Below, one piece after another: positions 1 through 11,599 of a stretch of DNA of 64,000 nt. The DNA lies in contig CM061918.1 in NCBI GenBank assembly GCA_031002005.1, positions 43,560,047-43,624,046 of the forward strand, given 5' to 3'. Source of the stretch: Vandiemenella viatica. Lineage: Eukaryota > Arthropoda > Insecta > Orthoptera > Morabidae. A program made the position numbers and the translations under genes. Position 1 is the first letter of the stretch. Every line of letters starts with the position of its first letter. A model generated the notes under the pieces. It was not told the DNA's origin. It saw only the letters and a list, made by a program, of their open reading frames with translations, and ran no database searches.

Positions 1-540
1 CACTGTGCGGGATAGGGACGTCATTGCTCGAGTAACGAAACGGCACGGCTTAGAGATCGAACCCCGCTCGTTTAGCACGTAAATTGAAGCCAAATAACAT
101 TATTTCGATTGAAATATACTGTGGTAGAAAACTTAAGGCCATTACATGATCGATAAAAATTTAAAAAAATTATGATACCTTTAAATTGAGAATGTGAAAT
201 TATGTGGGAGGAAAGTGGAAGCAGCACAGGCGGAATGCAGACAGCATTGAAGCAAACCCTTCATGCAATGCGTAGATGTGTCGCCTCTACCTGCTGAGGA
301 AGAAAACCAAGCGAAAGAAAGTTATGGGGAGCCACGACCTCGTCGCGACCCAACGGTGCGGGGGAAAGAGTTACGTAACTGCTTCTGACAGACGTTGACA
401 GCCCAGAGGAGGACAACGATACAACAGTCGATCATCCAAGACTGTTTTACTTCTATAAACTCTTTCTGAAACACGTGTTATAAGCTTCTTTTGTATACCT
501 AAACAAAATGTTACCATAGCATATACATATTATATCTAAA
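1..540. other. No gene seen
   Basis: This stretch has no convincing reading frame and no motif I recognise. It leads directly into the dispersed repeat that begins near 541. A short moderately GC-rich patch lies at about 220-420. Confidence 0.4.
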
Positions 541-710
541 AGGTTTTTTTTTTGTCTCAAACCATTATCTCCCTTCATACCAAACCAAAATCGATAAATA
601 TGATATCATTTTAATAGTTAATATCATCGGGTTGGTAATATAATAAATAAATTAATTATTTTTTTCGGAATTTGAGCACTTAAATGGCAAAAGTTATAAC
701 TGTCAAGGTC
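541..710 (+). repeat. Dispersed copy of the ~155-bp satellite unit
   Basis: A T-run is followed by a TTATCTCCCTTCATACC-type motif, then CCAAAATCGATAAAT and ATCATTTTAA. The same order recurs at about 10820-10948 and as a tandem array at 43100-43720. Here it sits directly upstream of a second dispersed repeat (690-835), the same arrangement as at 10.8-11.5 kb, so the two may belong to one mobile element. Confidence 0.6.
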
Positions 711-835
711 ACGCGTATGAGATAGTTCAGAATCAAGCCGCTAGGCTTCGCTGGCGTCGCTAATGAATGATCGCGTCAGTGGTAGATAGCAGCACCACAT
801 ATTACAGAGATATCAATAAAGGATTGATCGCCCTA
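690..835 (+). repeat. Dispersed repeat G, copy 1
   Basis: Contains GTCAAGGTCACGCGTATGAG, then GATAGTTCAGAATCAAGC, GCTAGGCTTCGCT, TAGATAGCA and CAGAGATAT-CAATAAA. These blocks recur in the same order at 11219-11475 and, more weakly, from 2655. No coding capacity is visible. Confidence 0.55.
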
Positions 836-1039
836 CGGCTAGATTGCAGCATGGAGGAAGGAATAATATGGAGACGACGCAAGAGACCTTTACCACGCAT
901 GGGAGTGAAGCAGGCCGGCGGAGGAGTGGGGGGGCATGGCCGGAGTGGTGGGGGCTTGACCGCTTCCCAACAAACACGGGGAATATGTACAAACACCTCA
1001 AGGGGACTCTAGGATAAACGTGACGCCGCAATCTGGTGA

Positions 1040-1450
1040 TGGATTATTATGTAACTCGATGAGACAAATAAAAAATGAAGAATAAAATTTTTTGATATCC
1101 TGCTTAGTTTTCGAGATATTCTGTCTCAAATGTGAAATGGTTTTGGTTGAAATTCAGAAGAAAAAATTATTCAAAGTCAAATTTTATGATGAATTTTTAT
1201 TTAAAAAGACGAGACAAATAAAAAATAAAGAGTAAAATTTTTCGATATTTCACCTAGTTCTCGAGATATACTGTCTCAAAAGTGAGGTGTCTTGAGTTGA
1301 AATGCAGAAGAAAAATTTCGCAAAAGTCAAATTTAATGATGGATTCTTATGTAACACGACGAAAAAACTCGATAATAAGGAATAAATGTTTTCGATATCT
1401 TGCTTAGTTTGGGGGATATACAACATCCAAATTGAGGGGTTTAGGTTTGG
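1040..1450 (+). repeat. ~150-bp tandem repeat, about 2.7 units
   Basis: Three units follow each other with starts near 1048, 1196 and 1342. Each carries a TTATGTAA- or TTTATTTAA-type start, GAGACAAATAAAAAAT, TTTTCGATAT, a CTTAGTT/CCTAGTT core, GAGATAT and TTGAAATGCAGAAGAAAAA. The units differ by roughly a fifth by eye. A diverged relative lies at 40395-40640. Confidence 0.7.
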
Positions 1451-1569
1451 ATGCAGGCTGGACCAAAAATTAATTCTGTCAAAGCAACAATGATTACATG
1501 GTTGACATGCAGAATGGATATTTCAGTTTTATTACTACCACTTGTGGTTAGTCTGAAATGTGTCCTAGA

Positions 1570-2650
1570 CCAGAAAAAAAGTAAGAGGACCCACTCTAGG
1601 GATGAGCAACCCAGACATTTTGTAGGCTGGTACCAGAAATAAAATGTTTATTCAGTCACCTTAATGAACATTCTCTTGATCAAGATGTGTTGCCTAATTT
1701 CACAGCCCTACTTATTAGGACAATTGTAAAAAAATTATCTCTCAGTTAGATTTAGATACGGGGGGGGGGGGGGGAGAATGTTGTACAAAAAAAAAGAGAC
1801 TAAATTAGAAACACATTCCCCAAATTGATTTTGTTCAAAGGCCAATAACTTCTTTATTTATGAAGCCCATTTTTATTTCTGCATGAACCTGTTTCGACAT
1901 AAATAGATGAGAAAGATTTCAAAATCGGTAAAAATAGGTATAGACGTATTTACAAACAGAAACAAGTCTTATATGAAGCTTTATAAATAACCTAAGTCAA
2001 TGGCCTGAAATAGCTATTTAAAAAATTAATAAAACTCACAGCTTCTCACATAACAGTTAATTTCATCATCCATTGTCAGTATAATCAGCAACGTGACGAA
2101 AGAAATCGTAATAGTAAATTCACTGAATCGCGAAGTAAAACACGCCCCTTTAAATCTCATTTTAAACACTCGTTAAAAAATAATGCTAGTCTATTATCTG
2201 CAAAATAGCAAGTTTGCTGATTTTCTACTTTACACCAAGAAAAATTTGAGAACAAAGTCATCCCATTGAGAGCTATGACTAGATATTTATAGACGTGCTG
2301 CAAAGTTTGCGGTGTCTACCGCTCACTTCAACAACGATAATTACAATTCAACTTACTTATGAAATGATATTCCAGGTTCTTTCCTGTCTGGCCTATTTGT
2401 GCAACCGTGCGCAACACAAGCTGGCATTTTAAAACACTTATACACAATACTAAATGAAATAATCACTGCATCTACCACAATGTGAACACCTTAATTGTTG
2501 GGAAGCGCCATATGGTCGCTGCCGGTGCTGCCACCATGCGGGAGAGTTTAGTGCTTGCTTCACCGATTTAACGTCACTTATCCTCCATATAATTCCTTCC
2601 TCCATGGATTGCAGCAGCACATATCGCAGATATATCCAGAAACTGTTTCA
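1570..2650. other. No gene seen
   Basis: AT-rich sequence with short stop-broken frames only. It includes a run of about 14 G residues near 1760, a likely microsatellite or assembly-prone site. Confidence 0.4.
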
Positions 2651-2654
2651 CTGG

Positions 2655-3120
2655 CGTCGGCAACCACAGATGCTTATTGGAAGAGAGCAGCACCATATTA
2701 TATCACAGAGATAGCAATAAACAGTGCGGTTTTTTGTACAATAAGCGGCTTTTCGTAATTTTTCTTCTGGTAAGGAGACATTTGTGTTCTGCTATACAAT
2801 TCCTAAGTAAGCATTTTATTCATGAAATGTTTGCACGGGCAAAGATAGCATTGCAGTTAGATGGCAAAACCATCACAGAGGTATCAATATACTGTGTGTA
2901 TTTTGTTCAGCTTAGTTGTATTCAGGTGAGGTCTATGAAAGTTCGGGTTCCGGGAAGGGATAGCTTGAGGTGTTTACGTCAAAGTAGAGGGCTTCTGTAT
3001 AGTATACATCAGTTGAAATCAGAAGCATATTGCTACGAATGAGCCAGTTCTTCTTTCAATCTACTACAGATCACTAACCTCACTATTGATCGCATTTTAT
3101 TTGCAAAATTCCAGCACGGG
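2655..3120 (+). repeat. Dispersed repeat G, copy 2 (diverged)
   Basis: Shares GGAAGAGAGCAGCACCATAT-like, CACAGAGATAGCAATAAAC and GTTCTTCTTTCAATC blocks, and a distal ACCTCACTATTGATCG block, with 11219-11570. This copy is diverged. A SINE A follows within about 150 bp. Confidence 0.45.
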
Positions 3121-3264
3121 TTATCCAGTAAGCAAAATTTTCTGTTTTACTGGCTATATTGGATTCACGTTAACACTTGTGGGCATAGCCTACCCGCAAT
3201 TTTTCTCAATGCAAGCACTATCCATTAGCACCGTGTCAGCGGCATGCTGTGATGAATCACTTTA

Positions 3265-3478
3265 TAACTCTGGTATCGCATTCGGGAGGACGTGGGTTCG
3301 AGTCGCCGTCCCAACATCCAGATTTGGTTTATCCATGGTTTCCCCAAATCAATCTAGGCGAATGCCGGGAAGCTGCCTTCAATAGTCCATGGCCGAATTC
3401 CTTCCCGTTCCTTGCTCCCGTCCTTTCCCGCCTCTAATGACCTCGACGTCGACGAGGCGTAAAGCCATAAACCAAAGA
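3265..3478 (+). mobile_element. SINE A, tRNA-derived, copy
   Basis: The tRNA-like head has a GCATTCGGGAGGACG arm and a degenerate B-box. It is followed by the family body (CATCCAGATTTGG, TTTCCCCAAATCA, GAATGCCGGGA, CATGGCCGAATTCC) and the tail GACCTCGACGTCGACGAGGC. The B-box is GGGTTCGAGTC. The 5' half of the tRNA head is poorly conserved. Confidence 0.8.
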
Positions 3479-3821
3479 ACTTCATAATGTTGTTCTCTCT
3501 CCTACCACGGTCGTTACAATCCCACGATCCTCTAGAGTCTAGACAGTGAGAAGATCCGAGGCTGTGAATATTGGAATTCCTTTCCCCTCCACCGTTCATA
3601 ATTTTACTAGTGAATCACCCTAAGCTCAGACTTGAGCCTTAGCCCAAAGGAGTTTGAATTTTAATTTCCTCGATTTTAGGGAAGTTGCAAGGGCGAGTTC
3701 TAGGAGTGGGGGTCTCCCGGACCAGATCTCGCCAGAGGTGGGGGGGGGGGAGGGGAGGTGGACCAGATCCCTCGAAGTCTCACCTGAGGGGGGTGATCCG
3801 GAAATGCGGAAAAACACCTCA

Positions 3822-4030
3822 CGTAAGTGTATTTTTTGTTTGTGAAATTTGTAGTTTATGAGGCAGAGATTGAGGATCGTCCCGGCATTCACCTTGATGG
3901 CTGCGGGAAACCACCTAAAAACCGCAGTCAGGACGGCCGATACGTAGAGGTCCGGTCTCGTGCCAGGTACCGTTGTACCTCCCAGATCTAGAGCGCGGCG
4001 CCTCAGCGCACTGAGCCACACTGACGGGCG
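3822..4030 (-). repeat. Repeat family E, copy 1
   Basis: On this strand it runs from GCGCTGAGGCGCC through GGAGGTACAACGG, a GACTG(A/C)GG(T)TTTTAGG core, and GAATGCCGGGA to CATAAACTACAAATTTCAC. Family members at 14448-14700 (-) and 49161-49390 (+) share the same order. It is probably a SINE-like element; I see no clean Pol III promoter. Confidence 0.6.
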
Positions 4031-4207
4031 ATGTTTTAGAAGTATAAGCACCTGTTTACTTATTTTTTTTATCAAGCTAATTGCTAAATCAATATAGTAT
4101 CCCGGATGTAAAAAAGGTGAAACTTCAATATTCGGATGCTCTAATATTATTCTGACAAAATCATTAATCACCACAATACTTTATGTTAGCCTTGTAGTGT
4201 TATAGTA

Positions 4208-5504
4208 CAGGGAGTTTCAAAAAGAATATACGTATTTCGAATGCATGTATTTATTAAACTATAAGACATACGAATATGAAACTTCACACACATATTTACG
4301 AACCTCTTAAGTTCAGATTACAGATGTTCAATATGTCCTCCATCAGCCACACGAACAATATCACATCGATACTCATATTCCTCCCATACTCGGGCAAGCA
4401 CGTCCTTTGTCACTGATGTTACGGCAGTACGGATCCGGTTCCTCAAGTCCTCAAGGTTCTGTGGGAGTGGTGGTACATAAACGTTGTCTTTAATGAAACC
4501 CCACAGGAAGAAGTCCCAGGGTGTCAAATCCGGTGACCGTGGAGCCCAGCTGATGCATGCTAAGTCACCAGCTCCTTGACGACCAATCCAACGGTTCGGT
4601 AGAGTTTCATTCAGATATTCACGCACTTGGCGACTCCAGTGAGGGGGTGCCCCGTCTTGAAAAATGAAGTTGTCTTTGTGCAGCCTCGGAAATAAGCAGT
4701 TTTATAACATAGCGAGATACTGCTGACCATTAACCGTGTTTCCATCAAAGAAGAAGCACAAACACATTGACTTTAGGCGAATCTCGTACATGTTCAATGA
4801 CTGCATGTGGGTTCTGTAGACCCCAAATTCGAACATTGTGTTTGTTTACCTGACCACTAACATGGAAAGTCACTTCATCACTGAAAACGATGCGTTGTGC
4901 GAAAGTGTTATCATTGTCAATAGCGTCATTAATCTCGTTTCAATATGCCACACGTTTTCGTTTGTCATCAGGACGCAGAGCTTGTAACAACTGTAACTTG
5001 TACGGCTTCATAACCAACCGACGTCTCAAAACACGCCAAATTGTTGTTGTAGGTAGTTGTAACTCCCGACTGGCACGACGAGTTGATTTTGAAGGACTAC
5101 GTTGGAAAGCATTTTGAATTCGTGCAACATGTGCCTCAGAAACACGAGGGCGGCCAGGACTCTTTCCTTTACATACATAACCGGTATCTACAAACTGTCG
5201 ATACCATCTACGAATGTTCCACCCATTCGGAGGATGCATTTGGTACCTCAACCTGAAACGTCTTTGCACTGTAATCACGGAATTGCACTTCGCAAACTCG
5301 ATAACACAAAATGATTTCTGCTGTGGAGAAGCCATTTTAAACATATGACGGTTACCAAGAATAACACAAGACGACTGACATCTAGCGGCTATTAAATAAA
5401 CTAGACTATGTATTCGTTTCTCCAATAGCCGAGCCGGGGCGCAGCGATCGATAGTTTGGACAAAAGAATACTTTGTAATACGTATATTCTTTTGAAACAC
5501 CCTG
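4208..5504 (-). mobile_element. Mariner-like DNA transposon, complete with TIRs
   Basis: The ends are imperfect inverted repeats: CAGGGAGTTTCAAAAAGAAT at the left and, at the right, the reverse complement of CAGGGTGTTTCAAAAGAATA. TA dinucleotides flank both ends (4206-4207 and 5505-5506), the standard Tc1/mariner target duplication. The 1297-bp length fits a full-length element. The transposase gene runs leftward and is broken. The TIR start resembles the CAGGGTGTTTC ends I know from insect mariner-like elements (recall, not a search). Confidence 0.9.
4318..5335 (-). pseudogene. Mariner-like transposase (broken)
   Basis: The start is the ATG of MASPQQKSFC at 5335, just inside the right TIR. 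The N-terminus is a helix-turn-helix DNA-binding region ending in GKSPGRPRV and RSPSKSTRRASRELQ, typical of this mariner subgroup. A TGA near 4940 truncates the first open segment after about 130 residues. The catalytic core continues in other frames (IVFSDEVTFH-type segment near 4885) and the C-terminus is open from about 4626 to 4318, with APRSPDLTPWDFFLWG and a final GGHIEHL. The span is not a multiple of three, so at least one net frameshift is present. The protein would bind the TIRs and catalyse cut-and-paste transposition, but this copy cannot make it. Confidence 0.88.
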
Positions 5505-5506
5505 TA

Positions 5507-6660
5507 TACTTTGCAGTCTGTTCCGTGGTTGGGTCAGGATTTGCGAAGCTTTTTAAGAGAAAGCGTTTCCTATGGTGAGGAACTGTCACTAAATGCTATT
5601 TTGAATAAGTTAGGAAACTGTTGCAACATGTCTACAATTCTTACCGATTTTCATGGAAGCTCCTTAAAGGAGGTATCAGGTAGAAAGACAGCTCATTAAA
5701 AAGCCTATCTAACTTCTCATGAAACAGTTTGTAGTAATCACTACAAACGATTTGTCTGACGTTTTGTTCCAGATTCCGCTCAGGTTTCTTCTTCATTTTT
5801 GCTTTTTCTAATAGCATGTTGATAGGTATCTCGATTTAAAATGAAATAACTAGTCCAGGAAGATTCAAGTCGGTTTATTTCCTTTTATGACATCGAACTC
5901 CATAGATACTAAGTGCAAACGTAAACAAATGCTGCAGCGATTATAACTTTGAACACCTAAACTCAAATAACTTTCAAAGACAACTCAATACTTTGAACAC
6001 TCTGAATACTCAGTACTACTACTAATCTAAATACTACTGCTACTCTGAATACTCTGAATACTGAAACTCTTCTCTGCTGATCGCTTACATAAGCTTTACA
6101 GAAAATTCCGGAATAATTCAAAGACTTCCGACCGACGTTTCTGGAATTCTAACAATACTTAAACAATTAAAATCACATTAAAACAATCATAATTAATACA
6201 AAATCATTCACAGTCATTATGAAATGCACAGAAACAAAAATTAAAGATATTTACACACAAAATTATCCACATAAATCAGTTTAAACTGTCGCAAATCATC
6301 GTAGCTCACTTCAATACTTTGTCTTACAAACTTTTAACTAATGTTAATGTTGTATGGTAATGTCCTTGAATATATTAAATAGTATTTGCATAGTTTCTTT
6401 CCTAATACACTATCCAAAGCACGAATTCACAATTAATTGCAAGAAAAATATACAAACCCACCATTTTACTCTGTGAAAGAATTTTCTTCTAGGAATTTGG
6501 TAACTAAGAATGACTGATAAAATAGTATATATGGTGTATGGAAGGGGAAGGTGACAAAATTATCCACAATTACTAAAATGATATATAGTTTTTCTTTCTG
6601 TTGAAACTTTTGACAAATGAACTAATTATACTGTTTACAAAATTTCACTCATATATAGTA
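5507..6660. other. No gene seen; low-complexity GAATACT motifs
   Basis: AT-rich sequence. At about 5985-6065 the motifs CTGAATACT and ACTACTACT recur, a degenerate simple repeat. No frame of interest was found. Confidence 0.4.
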
Positions 6661-6670
6661 ACTAATATGG

Positions 6671-6942
6671 ACAGAGCAGGGCGGTGTAACGGTTAGCGTT
6701 CTCGCCTCGCATTCGGGAGGACGGCGGTTCGAATCCCCGTCCGGGCATCCTGATTTGGGTTTTCCATGGTTTCCCCAAATCACTCCAGGCAAATGCCGGG
6801 ATGCTTCCTTCAAAAGGCCATGGCCGAATTCCTTCCCATTCCTTGCCCCCATCCTTGCCCCCCATCCTTGCCCCCCATCCTTGCCCCCCATCCTTTCCCG
6901 TCTCTAAAGACCTCGATGTTAAAAAGAGACGTAAAGCAGTTA

Positions 6943-6982
<40 letters not shown>
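6671..6982 (+). mobile_element. SINE A, full length with TSD and expanded tail VNTR
   Basis: Full tRNA-like head (GGTGTAACGGTTAGCGTTCT, B-box GGTTCGAATCC), family body, tail and a 3' A-run of about 39. The flanks ACTAATATGG (6661-6670) and ACTAACATGG (6983-6992) are a TSD with one mismatch. Within the tail the unit CATCCTTGCCCCC is repeated about four times, against one to two in other copies. Transcription by Pol III from the tRNA-type promoter is expected; mobilisation would need a LINE. Confidence 0.92.
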
Positions 6983-6985
<3 letters not shown>

Positions 6986-7043
6986 AACATGGGATAGCAT
7001 GCACTCAAAAACTGCTGTGAAAAATTTTCATATTAACAGGTTT

Positions 7044-7400
7044 TTAAGTAATTGAATGCTTATGAGTTGTTGGTAATATAATTGATATTGCTAATAGGTG
7101 TATGTACTGTTCCACATAAATAGCAACTAACATAATATAATATGTAGTCACAAATTACAGTGAAACGTATCATGGTAACTGGTTGGTAAGAAAATAACTG
7201 GTTATTATATGCTGGTAACAAGTGTATACACTGTTCCACATAATAAGTATTAATTAACTCGGGATTGAATTTGTAGATTACAGGAGATATTGGTTATACT
7301 GATGGGTTGTTGCTAACTTGTTGTCATAATAATATTATCAATTATATAGTAATATTGACATTACTAATAAGTGTATGTACTATTCCACATCCCCGAGATT
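7044..7400 (+). repeat. Degenerate ~140-bp tandem repeat, about 3 units
   Basis: The phrase AAGTGTATAC/TAC-TGTTCCACAT recurs near 7100, 7225 and 7375, each preceded by GGTAAC or ATATTGCTAATA-like sequence. Divergence between units is high. Confidence 0.5.
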
Positions 7401-7427
7401 ATTCTCACATGGGATCAAAGTGAACAT

Positions 7428-7450
7428 ATCTATCTATCTATCTATCTATT
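7428..7450 (+). repeat. (TCTA)n microsatellite
   Basis: About six TATC/TCTA units directly after the tandem repeat at 7044-7400. Confidence 0.85.
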
Positions 7451-8619
7451 CATTCAACTCCCAGCTTGCTGAAAATAATTCTTAAAATACAATTTGATTA
7501 CTGGTCTGGGTGTGAGGGCCGTTATAATGTTAATTAGACACTGGATATTCGAAATGATGTTTTTCGAACCTTACACTAGCCAGCGACGAAACTTGTCCAA
7601 TACAGCTCGTAATTTTTTTTATTGAACATGAGTATATCAACTGTTGACTATAGAGTGACGTAAGTGGATTCTGAATCGCAGCCTCGTTGTCAAACTCTAT
7701 CTTCCCATACTGTGAAAGAAAATTTAAACAGATATTCACATCAAAATTTCCGTGGCTAAATACAAGAAATGTTGCAGGTAGTGACTGACACTAAAATTTC
7801 ATAATAATCAGTCTATAGAAAGAAATTATTGTATCACTACGTATGCCAGCAACTTCGTCCACTTTGGTTATGCAAAATTCAGAATTTGCTTTTTTTTAGC
7901 TTCCGTACCATCGGAAGCTATCAAAACCTTTGGGGAAAAAAGTATGCTGTACGTTAATCCAGGACACTAACTATCACTATTTATGACTTTCGTGCAGGTC
8001 AGTAAGTTAGTTTTTTCATGATTCGTGCGTACACAAAAATTCCAGATTTGGCCTCAGCATTACCTAGATTCCTAAGTATCTCATTAGCATAAAAACCATC
8101 GTATACGTCAACCCTTAAGGTAAGCTATCATTGCGTTTCGTTGAAATTGGTTTCTTAGTTTTTGCACACAAAAAATTACGCTTGAGCACTGTATCATGGA
8201 AAGAAATGGTGGAAATTTTAAGATCTCTTGTAACGTTTCTGCTATTATTATTACAATTATTAGATTTATCACTCGGTTCCTAAACAACACAACCAGAACA
8301 GGAAAGACATATTTATATTACAACTTTTTTATGATGAGTAAATATTTAAAATTTAACTCTGATAAAGTATAACCATCATTATTTCTCCAGCTCCAAGTAA
8401 AGATAACTTTCGTTTATTTAACTTTTTTGACATATGAATTGTTTTACTCAAAAAAATTACAATTCTGTTAATTTTAAAAGCTGATATTATAAGAGTGGGA
8501 GCATTTTCAAATATTTCTCATCATTTTTAGCCACAAAGTATTTTGGTCTCTTAACTTCACATCAGAATGAAACAAACCTTATTTTACCCGTGTTACCATG
8601 GGTTTTATATTAAAATAAA
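7451..8619. other. No gene seen
   Basis: AT-rich sequence without recognisable domains; short open frames only. Confidence 0.4.
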
Positions 8620-8725
8620 AATATAGGTGGGTGCAGGATAGGGGGAAGATGGGGGTGTAGGCAAATTGCCACCGGAGCCTGTGCTCCATTACAATTAAAT
8701 TAAATTAAATTAAATAAATCCCATC
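8620..8725 (+). mobile_element. CR1/jockey-type LINE, extreme 3' tail
   Basis: GTGGGTGCAGGATAGGGGGA, CAAATTGCCACCGG and GTGCTCCATT match the 3' terminus of the longer LINE fragment at 58216-58850. The copy ends in an (AATTA)n microsatellite, as expected for CR1-like elements that end in short tandem repeats rather than poly(A). Confidence 0.75.
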
Positions 8726-9237
8726 ATACAAAAACAGCACTTCTTGCGTGAATTCCGTTCATTCCCGCTTGCAGACAGACACAATTTTAAAAAAAAAAAA
8801 ACGCTTTTCTATAGCTGAGTAATTGTACCCAAGCTAATTTAGTATATATATAACAAATACACAGACTATTTCCCAGTTACAATTTTATTATATGTATAGA
8901 TTTTTTGGCGGAATTAGACATTCAAAGTATAGTTTTTCAGGAACTTGAGCACTTTAAAGTTTCGAGAAAAATTACTATGTTTACTAAGCTTTATTCCGAC
9001 GCCAATTTAAATTCTCAATGAGCAGAAACCTTCTTTTTTTGGATTAAATATTATTCCAAACATAAATATTTCATTTACCCGAAGTTCTGCAAATAACACT
9101 ATGGAATCGGAGTCTGTAAATGCTATAATCTGTAAACACATTCCGGGTAACACTTCCCCATATTTGAGTAATAGAACATTGTCACGTTAGTAGTTCGCAG
9201 GAATGAAGGTTATAATCAAATCACCAAATCTTTATCC

Positions 9238-9438
9238 CTTAAAGTCACTAAGGCGGATTGGGATTGAGACAAGGAACGGGAAGGAATTCGACCATGACCT
9301 TTTGAAGGAAGCATCCTGGCATTCGCCTGGAGTGATTTGGGGAAACCATGAAAAAACTAAATTCGGATACCCGGACGGGGATTCGAACCCGCGTTCTCCC
9401 GAATGCGAGGCCACAGCGTTGCCGCTGAACAACCACGC
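9238..9438 (-). mobile_element. SINE A copy
   Basis: Reverse-orientation SINE A: the tail begins near 9240 and the head is near 9438. The body blocks GAATGCGAGG, GGGGATTCGAACCCG, TTTGGGGAAACCATG and CATTCGCCTGGAGTG are intact. Confidence 0.8.
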
Positions 9439-9479
9439 TCTGTTTGAAGAAAAGGTTTGATTACAAACACAAGTTGTGG

Positions 9480-9740
9480 TGGATAAGCAGTTAACTTCAG
9501 GCCTGGAATTCTGGAGGATGGGGTTTCAATCACCGATCCAGATTTTGGTCATTCGGGAGAACGCGGGACGAATCCTTTTCCTGCCTTCCAGATTTGGGTT
9601 TTCCATTTTTTCCCAAATACTCCAGGTGAACGGCTGGATGTTTGATGGTTCCTTCAAAAGGCCCTGGCCGAAATCCTTCCTGTTCTATGCCCCCAGTCCT
9701 TTCCCGCCTCTAATGACCTCGACGTAGACCAAGCTTAAAG
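9480..9740 (+). mobile_element. SINE A copy, degenerate
   Basis: Retains CATTCGGGAGAACGCGGG, CCAGATTTGGGTTTTCCAT, AAAAGGCCCTGGCCGAAATC and the CTAATGACCTCGACGTAG tail. There is extra sequence in the B-box region, followed by an A-rich stretch. Confidence 0.65.
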
Positions 9741-9794
9741 CCATAAGCAAAAATTTAAAAAAAATTAAAAAATAAATAATAAAAATAATAAAAA

Positions 9795-9920
9795 AACGGC
9801 TTCCCATGGCTTCACGAACTCACTCATGCCGGGATGGTTTTTTCATAAAGGACATTATACATTTTGTTCCCTTTCCCCTCTAATGATCATGATTTTGACT
9901 ATCAAGGAAACACGTGTAAA
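9795..9920 (+). mobile_element. SINE A fragment, very degenerate
   Basis: Only CTTCCCATGGCTTCACG, CATGCCGGGATGG and CCCTCTAATGATCATGA remain recognisable. It lies right after the previous copy's A-rich tail. Confidence 0.4.
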
Positions 9921-9999
9921 ATATAATATTTGAAATATGGATAATCAGTAATGTATTGGATATTGGATACTGAGGTATTACCTAGAAAATCTCTTGTCA

Positions 10000-10195
10000 C
10001 TGTGCGGTTGAGAGGTCTGGTGGATCATTGTTAAGGCTGTTGGTTTTAAAACTTCGAGATCTAATATTGGTTTCAAATCCCGGGGGCCCAACGAGTTTTT
10101 AACGTTTGGATATCGCGTTAAATTGTAAGCACAGCCACCACAGAGACAGAATGTGCGACAACCTGTCACCAGGTCGCAACACCACACGAATTTGC
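10000..10195 (+). mobile_element. SINE C-like copy
   Basis: A tRNA-like head (GAGGTCTGGTGGATCATTG, then TTTCAAATCCCGG) and a 3' part with AATGTGCGACAACCTGTCAC, CAGGTCGCAACACCACACG. The 3' part is shared with the SINE C copy at 15832-16125. Confidence 0.55.
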
Positions 10196-10544
10196 TTTTT
10201 ATTTATGGGGTGTCGTGTTGTATACGTGTAGAAAGAAGTAACGGAGAAAGGTTGAATAATCGGCTACATGAGTACCGAACAGTATAAGCCCCCTTCGACC
10301 GGCTGTTAATATGTGTGGGACAGTGTCAAATTGCAAGCAGGTTGCAGCTTTTGGCGACTTCCGTTTTCTGACGTACTGGCTCGATCACTTTCTCCGTCCA
10401 CAGGGCGACAGAACAAGTGTGGAAGGACTTTCACAAAACTACACACAGACCTTTATGTGTCGAAGCCTGCACAACAGCACTGAGTATGGTGTATCGTATT
10501 AATTTGATCTTTTTACATCAACCTGGCCCTTTTTATCTATAAAA

Positions 10545-10720
10545 GTTTGACACCACAGCCTTCAAAATTACTTGATATGATAATACACAATATAATAGAT
10601 TCTGCAGTTGAGCAGATATTAAATGAAGACCAATTTGGGCTTAAGAAAAGTCTATATACCACCTAAACGTTGTAGCATTACTGTTAATATTAAAAACACC
10701 CATCATGATAAAAGTAGACT
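10545..10720 (+). mobile_element. Degenerate LINE reverse transcriptase fragment
   Basis: A short frame reads LLDMIIHNIIDSAVEQ then ILNEDQFGLKKS, which resembles the region before RT domain A in non-LTR elements. Stops follow at once. Clade not assignable. Confidence 0.4.
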
Positions 10721-10814
10721 ACTTTCAAAGCATTTGCGGACACAGTTAATTTACGGAATAATCACATCACAAGTCGAGCAGTTCTAGACTATTATCGTAC
10801 ATACCTAAAAGTTG

Positions 10815-11570
10815 ATTTTTTTTTTTGTGATGAACCTTCTTCCTTCATCCTTAACCAAAATCGATAAATCGGATAACATTTTAAATATTAAGTTCTCCAC
10901 TTTGATAACATCATTTTCGAAAATCAACCCGTAAATGGTAAAATTATGAACAATCGAGGTACCGAGCGGGGCGGTTTAACGGTTAGCGTTCTCGCCTCGC
11001 ATTCGGGAGGACGGCGGATCGAATCCCCTTCCGGGCATCCAGATTTGGGTTTTCCATGGTTTCCCCAAATCACTCCAGGCAAATGCCGGGATGCTTCCTT
11101 CAAAAGGCCACGGCCGAATTCCTTCCCATTCCTTGCCCCCATCCTTGCCCCCCATCCTTTCCCGTCTCTAAAGACCTCGATGTTAAAAAGAGACGTAAAG
11201 CAGTTACAAAAAAAAAATAACAATCAAGGTCACGGGTATGCGATAGTTCAGAGTCAAGCTGCTAGGCTTCGCTGTCGTCGATAAGGAGTGATCGCATTGC
11301 TGCTAGATAGCAACACTACTTATCACAGAGATATGGATAAACTGTGTGTATTTCCTAGAGTAAGGAGCTTTTCATATATTTTTATTTCTGTTAAGGAAAC
11401 ATTCCATCATTCCGAAGACGTTGTAAGTGTTATGCTATGAACCTATTTCAGTTAACAAATAAACAATTGTTATATATGAGACGGTTGTTCTTTCATCCTA
11501 TTACAAACCACCAACCTCGCTATTCATCGTATATCATTCAAATTTTCGCATGGGCCGCCTAGTATGTCTT
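10815..11570 (+). repeat. Satellite unit plus repeat G, copy 3, split by a SINE
   Basis: A ~155-bp satellite-type unit (10820-10948) runs into repeat G (11219-11570). At 690 the same two blocks are contiguous, so the SINE A at 10961-11218 is a later insertion. Confidence 0.65.
10961..11218 (+). mobile_element. SINE A, full length with TSD
   Basis: The flanks AACAATCGAGGT (10949-10960) and AACAATCAAGGT (11219-11230) form a 12-bp TSD with one mismatch. Head, body and tail are intact, with a short A-tail. The empty site can be read off the homologous copy near 690. This is one of the youngest-looking insertions in the window. Confidence 0.93.
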
Positions 11571-11599
11571 CAAACGGGCTGCGTCTGTCTGTCCTTTTG

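Noticed and set aside
3626..4174. 182-codon minus-strand frame
   Set aside because: Runs through repeat family E and flanks; the homologous repeats are not open, so chance is the better explanation.
6671..6760. tRNA-like sequences with A- and B-boxes (here and in all SINE heads)
   Set aside because: They lack paired acceptor stems and are followed by SINE bodies, so they are SINE heads and not tRNA genes.
6662..7055. Frames with poly-Lys or poly-Phe
   Set aside because: They translate the SINE A body and its poly(A) tail.
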